Below, piece by piece: positions 15,824-24,898 of a stretch of 64,000 bases of DNA (within the stretch, counting starts at the first letter, position 1; each line of letters opens with the position of its first letter). The stretch covers positions 186,001-250,000 of the forward strand of contig CP062007.1 in NCBI GenBank assembly GCA_022749295.1, given 5' to 3'. A program made the translations under genes and the position numbers. The DNA comes from Flavobacteriaceae bacterium GSB9. Its GTDB lineage: Bacteria > Bacteroidota > Bacteroidia > Flavobacteriales > Flavobacteriaceae. The notes beneath the pieces are model-generated. The model was not told the DNA's origin and did not search any database. It worked only from the letters and a program-made list of their open reading frames with translations.

Positions 15824-16630
15824 TTGATTGTTTTCATTCACATACCTAAAACTGCAGGAACTACATTTTATAGTGTAGTCAAGAATAACTATAATAGTTT
15901 TTTAAGGCCTAAAATAGATCGAGAACCTGTAAATTATTTGGTACAAAACCTCAAAGGGAATAACATAAGTTTGAGGTTGCCAGGCGGATATACGTCAGCG
16001 CCCCAAATGATTAAAGTTTTGGAAGAACATTTTGCTGACAAGTTGAATGAAGTCAGCTTCATTGGAGGTCATATAGGGTATGGTTTACATAAGTTGACTT
16101 CCAAAGATATAAAGTACATAACTTTTATAAGAGACCCTAAATCTAGGTTAATATCTGATTTTAAAGAGCATCATAAACCTGGTCGTTTTTTTTATGAAGA
16201 TTTAAAAAAAAATGGATTTAGGCTTAATGATTATCTAAAGCTCTTGAAGGAAATGAGATTGGATAATATAATGACAAGGCAATTGGCAGGACCTTATGAT
16301 TATTTTTTGCTAAATAGAAGTACAGTTTCAGAATCTATGCTTAACATGGCTATAGGAAATAGTATGAAAGTAGATGTATATAAAATGGAAAACTTTGATG
16401 AGGCCTTGTATCTTATGAAGAAAAACATGGGATGGAAAAGTTTAAAATATACTGAACATAATATATCAAAACAAACCATGATTGACTTAGAATTTGATAG
16501 TGATTTGTTAAATGATGTGATTAAGTTTGATTTGATATTGTATAAGGAGCTGAATAAAAATGTTTTAAATAACTTCAAACTAAATTGGAGCCAGAGATTA
16601 GAAATGAAGTTAAACAACATTATTTATTAA
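15824..16630 (+). CDS. Sulfotransferase family 2 domain protein, TTG start
   Basis: A 268-residue protein. Seen: N-terminal P-loop IVFIHIPKTAGTTFYSVV right at the start and YITFIRDPKSRLISDF near 100-115. The P-loop strand begins at residue 2, and no ATG or GTG exists between the upstream stop (15821) and this point. The TTG at 15824 is therefore the only sensible start. Inferred: a further sulfation step on the polysaccharide. Its stop overlaps the next start (TAATG). Confidence 0.86.
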   Translation: MIVFIHIPKTAGTTFYSVVKNNYNSFLRPKIDREPVNYLVQNLKGNNISLRLPGGYTSAPQMIKVLEEHFADKLNEVSFIGGHIGYGLHKLTSKDIKYITFIRDPKSRLISDFKEHHKPGRFFYEDLKKNGFRLNDYLKLLKEMRLDNIMTRQLAGPYDYFLLNRSTVSESMLNMAIGNSMKVDVYKMENFDEALYLMKKNMGWKSLKYTEHNISKQTMIDLEFDSDLLNDVIKFDLILYKELNKNVLNNFKLNWSQRLEMKLNNIIY

Positions 16631-17766
16631 TGAAGATTACAATAATCCACCCGTTTACGCCACAAGCCGCTGGTGTGGTAGAAGCTTCGGTAGCAACCTA
16701 CCACAGTCAGCCCCATGCCAAAGCGCTGCAACAACTGGCTGGGGAATATCCGGAATACAAATGTGCAATGGCTTATTTTACACCGAAGTGGCGCGGGTAT
16801 CAGTATGACTATAATGATATAAACTATCAGTTTTATCCTGTGGATTTTAAATGGAATGGCGACCATAAAAAATGGAAGAAGCAGTGGTCTAAATCTTGTT
16901 TAAAAGCTTACAAAAGGAGCGCCCCTGAGGTAAACATTATTAATATGTCGGGCCATTCCAGTCCGTTTTCGCATGCCTTGACTAAGCATATTTTAAGCGC
17001 CGGGAAGCCATACATTCCCATGCTGGGGGGGCAGCATTATAGCGATACGCCAGAAAATAGAATATATTATCAACGGGCACACCATATTCTAGTGCATACC
17101 CAGTTGCAAAAAGAAAGTATGCAAACCATGCCGATGTTTAAGGGGTTGGATATACGGGTATTTCCTTTGGGGGTAGATACGTATCGCTTTAAGCCGAATA
17201 GGAAACATAAAAGACAAGACCCTAAACTTTTATACGTGGGGCGTATTGTAGAGTTAAAGCAAATCCATCTGGCTATTGATGCTTTGAAGGCCTTAGTGCA
17301 AAACGGGTTTAAAGACGCCCAGCTGGATATTATCGGTCCTGTATTTTCAGAGGCTTATTATGAAACATTACAGGTTCAGGTAAAACGATTTGCTTTAGAA
17401 AATCACGTTCGCTTTTTAGGGCATAAGGAACACAATGAATTGCCCAAGTATTTTCAGCAAGCCGATGTACTGCTTTTGCCCAGTGAAAAAGAAACCTTTG
17501 GGATGGTGATGGTTGAAGCGATGGCCTGCGGGACGCCTGTTGCGGCTTTAAATGGTTCAGGAGGCCCTAAAGATGTTATTGCACATGGCGTAGATGGTTT
17601 GTTAAGTGATAAGGCCACTTATACCGATACCGTTTTAAACCATTTTAAAACTGCTGACCGTAACGCCATGGAAACCGCAGCCCGGGCAAAAGTTGTTGAG
17701 GCCTATAGCTTGGAAGCGACCTATAGGGTGTTAAAACAATCGGTAACCGATGCTTTAAAGCAGTAA
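16630..17766 (+). CDS. Glycosyltransferase family 4 (GT-B)
   Basis: 378 residues from the ATG at 16630, chosen because it overlaps the upstream stop; an ATG at 16585 would lie inside the upstream gene. Seen: N-terminal MKITIIHPFTPQAAGVVEA, the domain-switch motif LLYVGRIVELKQIHLAI and the EX7E motif EKETFGMVMVEAMACGTPV. Known: GT4 retaining enzymes use the second Glu of EX7E for donor binding. Base composition is richer in G+C than in the preceding sulfotransferase gene. Inferred: adds a sugar to the repeat unit. Confidence 0.92.
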   Translation: MKITIIHPFTPQAAGVVEASVATYHSQPHAKALQQLAGEYPEYKCAMAYFTPKWRGYQYDYNDINYQFYPVDFKWNGDHKKWKKQWSKSCLKAYKRSAPEVNIINMSGHSSPFSHALTKHILSAGKPYIPMLGGQHYSDTPENRIYYQRAHHILVHTQLQKESMQTMPMFKGLDIRVFPLGVDTYRFKPNRKHKRQDPKLLYVGRIVELKQIHLAIDALKALVQNGFKDAQLDIIGPVFSEAYYETLQVQVKRFALENHVRFLGHKEHNELPKYFQQADVLLLPSEKETFGMVMVEAMACGTPVAALNGSGGPKDVIAHGVDGLLSDKATYTDTVLNHFKTADRNAMETAARAKVVEAYSLEATYRVLKQSVTDALKQ

Positions 17767-17768
17767 TT

Positions 17769-18887
17769 ATGGACGCATATCAGGTTATCATACACGCACC
17801 GCAAGAGCTTAATCACAGTTCTAATATTCAAACTGGGTTATTTGAACTGGAACAGGCGGGGAAGGTTTCAACGGCCATGAAACTATTTTATAAGCGTCGC
17901 ATGGGCCGATTAATAGTAGATAGTCAAGGGCATATCAACAAAACCAAACAGGCCAATCCTAAAGTGTCTTTGTATACCCTTATCGATAAAATCAACAATA
18001 AAAAAATACGGTTCGCCTGCGATTTGTATGACCATGCCGAGCAGTTTTCTGAGTCTGCTTTACAGTCTTGCGATTATTACTTTAAACGTCATTTTGTAAG
18101 CCATTATATAGACGCTTTACCCAAACAGTTTCGAAATAAAATATACCCTTTTGGTCTGGCTTTTGGAGTAAAGTCGGAAGACGCCCAGTACAAATATCAT
18201 TTCTTTTTAGGGTTGTTTTTAGGGAATTTAAGCCTAAAACCCGATCGCTTGGTTTTGAGACGACTTAAAAACACATATAGAAACCAATTACGGCATTGGG
18301 AATTCATTAAAATGACCCGAAGCATTAAGCAGTTTGAAAATCATACATCGCAGCTATCGGATAGTATCATGTTTCAAACGCGATGTTTCCCAGAAAAAAA
18401 CAGCGATGTAAAGGCCATTCATGAACAGCGATATCGCCTTATAACCTTATTAAAAAATACATTTCCTAATAACTTTAAAGGGGGTTTTATACCTTCAGAT
18501 GTAGTTGAACGAAAGTATCGGAATGCTTTGTCTAACGTTCCAAGTGAACCCCATGCATATCTGGAAGCGATGAAACAGGCCGGTATTGTGATTTATACAC
18601 GAGGTTTAGCAAATTCCCCAGCTTGGAAACTACCCGAGTACCTGTCGCAGGGTAAAGTCATTATTGCCGAACCCTTAACCGCTGAATTACCAGAACCCTT
18701 AGTACATGGGGAGCATCTGTTATATTTTAATACCGATGACGAATTGATACATCATATTAAAACCGTTTTGAAGGATAAAGCGTTGTTTCATAAATTGTCA
18801 GCTAATGCCCGGCGTTATTTTGAAGATTATGTGCATCCGGCAAAAAATATTAAGCGTATTTTAGATTTTATGATCATAAATGCTTAA
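17769..18887 (+). CDS. Probable GT-B glycosyltransferase-like protein, poorly characterised
   Basis: A 372-residue soluble protein. The N-terminal half shows no standard motif. The C-terminal part holds AGIVIYTRGLANSPAWKLPE (near 276-295), YLSQGKVIIAEPL and a YFNTDDELIHHIKTVL stretch. This matches the donor-binding half of GT-B enzymes, in which a short glycine/proline-rich loop and an acidic segment precede a helical tail. The usual EX7E motif is not clear. Its place between two GT4 genes, and the eight-base overlap with the next gene, support a role in glycan assembly. Confidence 0.65.
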   Translation: MDAYQVIIHAPQELNHSSNIQTGLFELEQAGKVSTAMKLFYKRRMGRLIVDSQGHINKTKQANPKVSLYTLIDKINNKKIRFACDLYDHAEQFSESALQSCDYYFKRHFVSHYIDALPKQFRNKIYPFGLAFGVKSEDAQYKYHFFLGLFLGNLSLKPDRLVLRRLKNTYRNQLRHWEFIKMTRSIKQFENHTSQLSDSIMFQTRCFPEKNSDVKAIHEQRYRLITLLKNTFPNNFKGGFIPSDVVERKYRNALSNVPSEPHAYLEAMKQAGIVIYTRGLANSPAWKLPEYLSQGKVIIAEPLTAELPEPLVHGEHLLYFNTDDELIHHIKTVLKDKALFHKLSANARRYFEDYVHPAKNIKRILDFMIINA

Positions 18888-19914
18888 AACTATTTTGAAC
18901 ACCATTTTAGTACATCACCGCTCCCCACACCATGCCCAAAACTCTGGGTATGGCCGTTTGGTAGATTACTGTCCTGACGCGACCGTACTAACTGGAGAGC
19001 CGCGATTGCCTTACCGTATGGCCAAGTATATCGGGCAATGGCATACGCAAAATGCGGGCATATACAATTCCAGTAGTGTACAAAAAGAATGGCAGTTATA
19101 TAAGGCATTAAAGCAACTAAAGGGAAAAACCGTTGTACATTATTTAAATGCCGAACGTGATATTCGGTATATACCAAAATATATAAAACGACGGGATGTT
19201 AAGTTTATAGGAACCTTTCATAAGCCGCCAGAAGTACTAAAGGAAACCATAACAGACACTAGCTATTTAAAACAATTAGATGGTGCTATATGTGTTGGGC
19301 ATAATCAAGTAGCGTTCATTAAAGAGTGGTTGGGTTTAGAACAGGTAAACTATATCCCTCATGGAATCGATACCGGTTATTTTGTACCTAATATTTCAAA
19401 AAAGGCTCCAAATCCGACCTTGTTATTTGTGGGACAGCATTTAAGGGATTTTGATTTGTTTAATACGGCTATCTCAAAAGTTTTAGAACTATGCCCAACG
19501 GCAGAAGCTATAGCTATTGTGGCAAAACCCTTTGTTATGAAGATAAAACAACATCCTAAAATACAAGTGTATTCGGAAGTGCCTGATAAACAGCTTAGGG
19601 ACTTTTATCAAAGAGCCACGGTGTTGTTTTTGCCTCTCAAGGATGCGACGGCCTGTAATGCTGTATTAGAGGGCATGGCTTGTGGTTTACCTGTTGTGAC
19701 CTCAAATGTGGGGAGTGTACCAGAGTATTTGAGCGGTACAGGTAATGTGTTGTGTGACAATAGTGTGGAGTCTTTTGTTGAAGCCTTAGTAGCTTTGTTA
19801 AAGGATGAAGAAAAATTAACACGACTAGGAAAGGCTTCTCGAGAAAAAGTAATGTGCTATGATTGGCAACGGGTAGTAAAGCAGATTGGCGATTTTTACA
19901 AATCAATGTATTGA
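18880..19914 (+). CDS. Glycosyltransferase family 4 (GT-B)
   Basis: A 344-residue enzyme. Seen: VHHRSPHHAQNSGYGRLVDY near the start, KFIGTFHKPPEV, YIPHGIDTGYFVP, TLLFVGQHLRDFDLF and an EX7E-like LPLKDATACNAVLEGMACG. In it the first Glu is replaced (KDATACNAVLE) while the second is kept. Known: the second Glu is the essential one in many GT4 enzymes. Inferred: glycan assembly. It overlaps both neighbours. Confidence 0.9.
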   Translation: MLKTILNTILVHHRSPHHAQNSGYGRLVDYCPDATVLTGEPRLPYRMAKYIGQWHTQNAGIYNSSSVQKEWQLYKALKQLKGKTVVHYLNAERDIRYIPKYIKRRDVKFIGTFHKPPEVLKETITDTSYLKQLDGAICVGHNQVAFIKEWLGLEQVNYIPHGIDTGYFVPNISKKAPNPTLLFVGQHLRDFDLFNTAISKVLELCPTAEAIAIVAKPFVMKIKQHPKIQVYSEVPDKQLRDFYQRATVLFLPLKDATACNAVLEGMACGLPVVTSNVGSVPEYLSGTGNVLCDNSVESFVEALVALLKDEEKLTRLGKASREKVMCYDWQRVVKQIGDFYKSMY

Positions 19915-21101
19915 TATTGAATCAGAAAAAACAACATATTATCATTTTTGACGGCTCCTTTGAAACCACGCCGTTTATTAGACGCCTAATGACGGGGCTC
20001 ATCAATCGAGGCTATAAAGTTTCCGTTATTGGGTTTAATGAGCATAATCCAGAACCAGTAGAAGGTGTTTATTACCAGTCTTTGGGAAGTAACCAATCTA
20101 AATTACGTTTCATACAAACCAGTTTGGCTTTAGCCTTAAGGTATGGTAATGTAGAGCAGGTATTAAAAGCTCTGTTTTATTTTTTTAAGGGGCAGCGTAA
20201 GGCGATACAAACCCAAAACTTAAGCTTGGTTTTTAAAAGCTTACAACCCGATATTGTACATGTGCAGTGGCCATCTTTATTACCATGGTTGGAACCTTAT
20301 TTACAAAACCCAGATTTTAAAATCGTATTAAGTCAGCGCGGCTTTCATGTGAATGTGCGTCCATTTGTGAATGCTGAAAATATGAGGTATTTGCAATCGG
20401 TATATCCTAAACTGGATGGTTTGCATTCGGTATCAAAAGCCATTTCGGAAACAGGGAAAGCAATAGGAGTACCTTACACGGGTATTGATGAAGTTGTTTA
20501 CACTGGATTTCCATTGGACCAGATTGATTTTCAAAATAAAACAAAACGCCATGATACTTTACGATTACTCTCGGTAGGCAGGGCACACTGGATAAAAGAT
20601 TATCCCACAGCAGTGAAAGCCTGCGCCGTATTAAAAGCGAAAGGCCTAGATTTTCATTACACCATCATCGGTGGTCAAGGTGATGAAGAACTGTTGTTTT
20701 TAATTCATGATTTAGGATTGGAGCAGTGTATTAGCTTAATTGGGAAAATGTCCCAGAGTTCAGTTTATGAACAGATGCGAAATACTGATATCTTACTGTT
20801 GCCAAGCATTGAGGAGGGTTTGGCCAACGTAGCGGTTGAAGCAATGGCCTTGGGCACACCTGTAATCAGTACTGATTGTGGGGGTATGCCAGAATTGATA
20901 ACCCATGGTATTACGGGGTGGTTGGTGCCGGTGGGAGCGCCTGAAGCTATGGCCAATGAAATTTTAAAAGTGCAAAGCTTGCCTAATGATGTATTGCATA
21001 CGATAACTAAAGCGGCCCGTAATATTGTAGAAGAACAACATAGTGAAACACAACTTTTGCGGGGTATGGAAAAACTATATAAACAGGTTTTGGAACCTTG
21101 A
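19911..21101 (+). CDS. Glycosyltransferase family 4 (GT-B), TTG start
   Basis: A protein of about 396 residues. No ATG is available near the N-terminus. The TTG at 19911 overlaps the upstream stop (TTGA) and the TTG at 19917 is a second choice; the frame is open further upstream only inside the previous gene. Seen: KQHIIIFDGSFETTPFIRRL, LRLLSVGRAHWIKDY and the EX7E motif IEEGLANVAVEAMALGTPV. Known GT4 family; donor unknown. Twenty-four bases separate it from the next gene. Confidence 0.88.
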   Translation: MILNQKKQHIIIFDGSFETTPFIRRLMTGLINRGYKVSVIGFNEHNPEPVEGVYYQSLGSNQSKLRFIQTSLALALRYGNVEQVLKALFYFFKGQRKAIQTQNLSLVFKSLQPDIVHVQWPSLLPWLEPYLQNPDFKIVLSQRGFHVNVRPFVNAENMRYLQSVYPKLDGLHSVSKAISETGKAIGVPYTGIDEVVYTGFPLDQIDFQNKTKRHDTLRLLSVGRAHWIKDYPTAVKACAVLKAKGLDFHYTIIGGQGDEELLFLIHDLGLEQCISLIGKMSQSSVYEQMRNTDILLLPSIEEGLANVAVEAMALGTPVISTDCGGMPELITHGITGWLVPVGAPEAMANEILKVQSLPNDVLHTITKAARNIVEEQHSETQLLRGMEKLYKQVLEP

Positions 21102-21118
21102 AAATTTAAGTATCTTCG
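21089..21118 (+). promoter_or_regulatory. Possible Bacteroidota-type promoter before the asparagine-synthase-like gene
   Basis: A TTTG at 21089-21092 and TATCTTCG at 21111-21118 (one mismatch to TAnnTTTG) are 18 bases apart, within the usual 17-23. The site overlaps the end of the upstream gene and leaves a short leader before the ATG at 21126. Confidence 0.4.
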
Positions 21119-21125
21119 AAATCAA

Positions 21126-22532
21126 ATGACCAATTTACAAACCCCTATAATCCCTATTGAACAGTGCTATGCTATCCAGAAGCAGGGCTCACATACCATG
21201 GATAGAAAAGCGGTGTGTATTTATGTAGCACTTGGTTTTTTTTTAGGTGAGGATCGTTTTTATAGGGATGAGGTTGCCCTGCAACCCGCAAGGCATTATA
21301 ACCTTGATTCTAAAAATCAAATAATATCTGAAAGCCCTTATTTTGAATGGCATTATAGCCCAAGAGAGATTTCATTTCAAGCTGCTTTGGATGAGTTTAC
21401 CGATTTATTTGAAAGCATCATTAAAGAGCAATCATTAAGCCAATCCGTGATATTGCCCTTGTCGGGTGGTTTGGATAGCCGTACCCAAGCTGCGGCGTTA
21501 CATCATCTTAAGGCCGATGTGCAGTCGTATAGCTACGCTTTTCAAAATGGTTTTCCCGAAACTAAGATAGGGGCGCAGATTGCAAAACACTGTGGTTTTG
21601 ATTTTAAGCCGTTTGAAATTCCTAAAGGGTATTTGTGGCAGGTGATTGACGACTTAGCACAAATGAATGAATGTTATTCCGATTTTACCCATCCTAGGCA
21701 AATGGCTGTCTTACCTGAGTTGAAACAGATGCATGGCGAATTTTCATTAGGGCATTGGGGTGATGTATTGTTTGATTCAGGTATTGGTCAAGCGGAACAG
21801 GAGTTGCCTGAATTAGATATTTTATATAAAAAGTTGATAAAGAAAGGTGGTCTGGAATTGGCGACCTTGCTATGGGAACACTGGGAACTGGAAGGTGGTT
21901 TTGAAAGTTATTTAAAATGGCGCTTGCAAAAATTACTCGATGGAATTGCCATAGAACATAAAGAGGCTAAAATTCGCGCTTTTAAATCGCTATACTGGGC
22001 GCCGCGGTGGACTAGTGTGAATTTAAATGTGTTTAAAGAAGCACTTCCCATAAACTTGCCGTATTACGACGACCGGATGTGTCGGTTTATTTGTGAAATT
22101 CCTGAGGACTATTTGGCCAATCGCCAGTTGCAGATAGCCTATATAAAGCAACGGAATCCTAAACTGGCTAAGGTCATGTGGCAAAGTCAAAAACCTTATA
22201 ATTTATACAATTACCATAAGAATAGAGCGCCTTGGAATTTGCCCTATCGCATTAAAAATAAAGTTGTTCGAGAAGTAAAAACCGTTTTAGGAAAACCATT
22301 GGTTCAGCGTAACTGGGAATTACAGTTTTTAGGTGAAGTAAATGATCGGCAACTAAAAGATTATATATTTGATGAATCCTTTTTAGAGTTTGTTGGAAGA
22401 CATGCCGTGGAAACGGTTTATCAACAATTTACGCAGAAAGATACGGTGTATTATGCGCATCCGTTAAGTATGTTATTGACATTGAGTTTGTGGTGGAAAC
22501 AGAATATGAAAAAAGCGAATCACAAAAGGTAA
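21126..22532 (+). CDS. Asparagine-synthase-like ATP pyrophosphatase, no glutaminase domain
   Basis: A 468-residue protein. Seen: the PP-loop motif LPLSGGLDSRTQAAAL (110-125), then YSYAFQNGFPETKIGAQIA and HPRQMAVLP, typical of the synthetase half of AsnB. The N-terminus has no Cys at position 2 and residues 1-90 do not resemble an Ntn glutaminase, so it cannot use glutamine in the usual way. Known: such truncated AsnB relatives occur in polysaccharide loci and are thought to amidate carboxylates, for instance uronic acids, through adenylation. Inferred: amidation of a sugar or amino-sugar acid in this glycan. It ends the second block. Confidence 0.82.
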   Translation: MTNLQTPIIPIEQCYAIQKQGSHTMDRKAVCIYVALGFFLGEDRFYRDEVALQPARHYNLDSKNQIISESPYFEWHYSPREISFQAALDEFTDLFESIIKEQSLSQSVILPLSGGLDSRTQAAALHHLKADVQSYSYAFQNGFPETKIGAQIAKHCGFDFKPFEIPKGYLWQVIDDLAQMNECYSDFTHPRQMAVLPELKQMHGEFSLGHWGDVLFDSGIGQAEQELPELDILYKKLIKKGGLELATLLWEHWELEGGFESYLKWRLQKLLDGIAIEHKEAKIRAFKSLYWAPRWTSVNLNVFKEALPINLPYYDDRMCRFICEIPEDYLANRQLQIAYIKQRNPKLAKVMWQSQKPYNLYNYHKNRAPWNLPYRIKNKVVREVKTVLGKPLVQRNWELQFLGEVNDRQLKDYIFDESFLEFVGRHAVETVYQQFTQKDTVYYAHPLSMLLTLSLWWKQNMKKANHKR

Positions 22533-22929
22533 GCAGTGACATAGTACTTTTTGTCATGCTGAATTTATTTCAGTATCTAAAGAAGCTGAAAAGGCTTGGG
22601 ATTTATCAAAGGATTAGGAACTAAAGAAAGGAATAGATGCAGGAATGATAAAGTTTGATGAATGCACAAAAAGTGTAAAATGATATGTAAGTGGGCCGAT
22701 TGTTGGAAGTTGAGGTGATTGTTGGTCTTTGGGAGTGATAGGTTTTGAAGAAGTAATAAGATGTAGAATACATTATTTTGGGGTACTAAACACTATTGTT
22801 TGTTATACCTGCGAAGACAGTTATCCATGAAGAGTAAGTTTGGGAAAACAATTAAAGAAATAGAGCGGTATGTGTAGTTGTTTGATGAGTGATAGAAAGT
22901 AGTTTTAATGCTAGTATGATGGTTGTGAA
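22533..22929. other. Gene-free stretch with interspersed repeats
   Basis: No credible open reading frame is seen on either strand. Two recognisable repeats are present: 22551-22579 (GTCATGCTGAATTTATTTCA, then GTATCT), nearly identical to 11829-11857, and 22801-22828 (TATACCTGCGAAGACAG), related to 9913-9940. The rest is A+G-rich on the plus strand and resembles decayed repeat DNA. Confidence 0.5.
22551..22579. repeat. Palindromic interspersed repeat (GTCATGCTGAA...TTCAGTATCT)
   Basis: It differs from the copy at 11829-11857 by one base in the spacer between the CTGAA and TTCAG arms. It lies 19 bp after the stop codon of the asparagine-synthase-like gene. Confidence 0.65.
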
Positions 22930-23799
22930 ATGCAAGGAGTTTATAGTGTTAGAAAAATATTTAATAAGAAGCGTATGAGAGTAGGTTATCTTTATGTAGC
23001 CAATCAAAAAAAATTTATTGATGAGGCGATGATTTCGTCACGTTCTCTGCGTCAGTTCTCTGAATTGCCTGTAGCCTTAGTATGTACTCAAGATATAGCT
23101 TCAAAAGATGTTTATGCTTTTTTTGATGAAGTGATCATTCATGAAGAAATGAAGCAATATGTATATTTGTCTAAAGTATTGGGTATACAAAAATCTCCTT
23201 TTGATAGGACTATATTTTTAGATACAGACACTTTTATATGTGATGATATATCACCTCTTTTTGAGCTTCTGGAATTGGTAGATATAGCGACCAGTATTGA
23301 AAAATCATACCATACTACGGATAAGATAAACAATATTCGATTTAAAAATATTATTCCTGAGTTTAACAGTGGTGTGATTGTTTATAGAAAAAACGAAATA
23401 ACACAAAAACTATTCAAGGATTGGTTTCAAGTATGTATAGATAATAGAATGGGTAATGACATGCCAGGGTTGAGAGAATCTATGATAAAAAATTTAAAAG
23501 CGGTTAAATTTTTTATTCTGCCAGAAGAATACAACTCTCATGGTTACAAAAGCATGTTGCAATTAAATGGTAAAGTAAAAGTGATTCATGAAAGATTAGG
23601 TGTAAAATGGAATAGTACTACGCCTTATTTTTTACCATATGATAAAGGAGAAAAGTTTGCCAAGAAAATAAACAAAACCATCTTTAAGAGAATTTATATT
23701 CCATACATTGGAATAATACCTTACAACTGGAGTCCTGCAAATATTTTACTTAAACTAAAGAAAATGATAGGAGTGAAACGAGTTTCGAAAAACAGATAA
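22930..23799 (+). CDS. GT-A glycosyltransferase, GT8-like
   Basis: 289 residues from 22930, or 274 from an internal ATG at 22975 (MRVGYLYVANQKKFIDEAM), which fits the family start better. Seen: SSRSLRQFSELPVALVCTQ, SPFDRTIFLDTDTFICDD with DTD at 83-85 of the shorter form, and FNSGVIVYRKNE. Known: LDtDt and FNsGv are hallmarks of GT8/nucleotide-diphospho-sugar transferases with a metal-dependent GT-A fold. First gene of the third block; no clear promoter box could be placed upstream. Confidence 0.82.
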   Translation: MQGVYSVRKIFNKKRMRVGYLYVANQKKFIDEAMISSRSLRQFSELPVALVCTQDIASKDVYAFFDEVIIHEEMKQYVYLSKVLGIQKSPFDRTIFLDTDTFICDDISPLFELLELVDIATSIEKSYHTTDKINNIRFKNIIPEFNSGVIVYRKNEITQKLFKDWFQVCIDNRMGNDMPGLRESMIKNLKAVKFFILPEEYNSHGYKSMLQLNGKVKVIHERLGVKWNSTTPYFLPYDKGEKFAKKINKTIFKRIYIPYIGIIPYNWSPANILLKLKKMIGVKRVSKNR

Positions 23800-23800
23800 T

Positions 23801-24898
23801 ATGGGAAAAATCAAAATCCTTTATACCATACCTAATTTTGATACCGCAGGGAGTGGTAAGGTGGTTTATGATTTGGTTAAAGGCCTTAATAAAGACTTAT
23901 TTGATGTAGAAATTGCTTGTTCTCATAATAGAGGTTCTTTTTTTAAAACTGTTGAAGGCTTGGGTGTACCTATACATATTATAAAAACCACCACAGCTTA
24001 TCGTCCTTTTTTTACTTTATATAAGCGATTAAACCCTATAGTGACGTTTTTTAAATCTAACAAGTATGATATTATCCATTCGTGGCACTGGAGTAGCGAC
24101 TGGACAGAAGTGCTGGCGGCACGATTAGCTGGTGTGAAATGGCTCTATACCAAAAAAGCGATGAGCTGGGGTAATAAGCACTGGAAGATTAGAAGCTTTT
24201 TAGCAAATTATATTGTTACAATTAACGATGAAATGCTAGCCTTTTTTCCAAATAAAAAACAACAAGGTTTAATACCATTGGGTATAGATACCGACTTTTA
24301 TAACCCCGAACATTTTAAAAACGGATTTCCTCGAATTGAGAATAAATTTCATGTTATAACGGTTGCCAATTTAGTGCCCGTTAAAGGTATAGAAGTGTTA
24401 ATAAAGGCTTTAATTTTACTAGCAGACACTAATATACAATTAACAGTTTTAGGAGAAGACACCAATGATTACGCATCCACTTTAAAGCAAAAATGTATAA
24501 CATGGGGTATAGACCAACAAGTGAACTTTATAGGTAAAAAACCTGATGTGAGACCATATTTAGCAGAGGCAGATTTATACGTCATTCCAACTTTAGATGC
24601 GGGCCGACGTGAAGGTATGCCTATGGCTTTGGTAGAAGCGATGAGCATGGGAGTTCCAGTATTGGGGTCTCAAGTATCGGGCGTTGATTATGTATTGAAA
24701 GATTTTCCGGAATTATTATTTAAACCCGGACATGCAAAAGATCTTGCCGTTAGTATAAAAAGGATAATGGATCAATCAAACGAACAGAACAGGATATTGG
24801 GAGACACGCTCAGGAAATATTGTGAAAACCATTTTTCACTAAGAAAATGTATTCTTTCGCATGAAGTACTCTACAGAAAAATGAAGCATGGAAAATAA
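23801..24898 (+). CDS. Glycosyltransferase family 4 (GT-B)
   Basis: A 365-residue enzyme starting one base after the previous stop. Seen: KILYTIPNFDTAGSGKVVYD (glycine-rich acceptor loop), IPLGIDTDFYNP, VITVANLVPVKGIEVLIKAL and the EX7E-type REGMPMALVEAMSMGVPV. Known: the AGSGKV loop and PxGxD motif are typical of GT4 enzymes of capsule loci. It overlaps the next gene by 11 bases. Confidence 0.92.
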   Translation: MGKIKILYTIPNFDTAGSGKVVYDLVKGLNKDLFDVEIACSHNRGSFFKTVEGLGVPIHIIKTTTAYRPFFTLYKRLNPIVTFFKSNKYDIIHSWHWSSDWTEVLAARLAGVKWLYTKKAMSWGNKHWKIRSFLANYIVTINDEMLAFFPNKKQQGLIPLGIDTDFYNPEHFKNGFPRIENKFHVITVANLVPVKGIEVLIKALILLADTNIQLTVLGEDTNDYASTLKQKCITWGIDQQVNFIGKKPDVRPYLAEADLYVIPTLDAGRREGMPMALVEAMSMGVPVLGSQVSGVDYVLKDFPELLFKPGHAKDLAVSIKRIMDQSNEQNRILGDTLRKYCENHFSLRKCILSHEVLYRKMKHGK

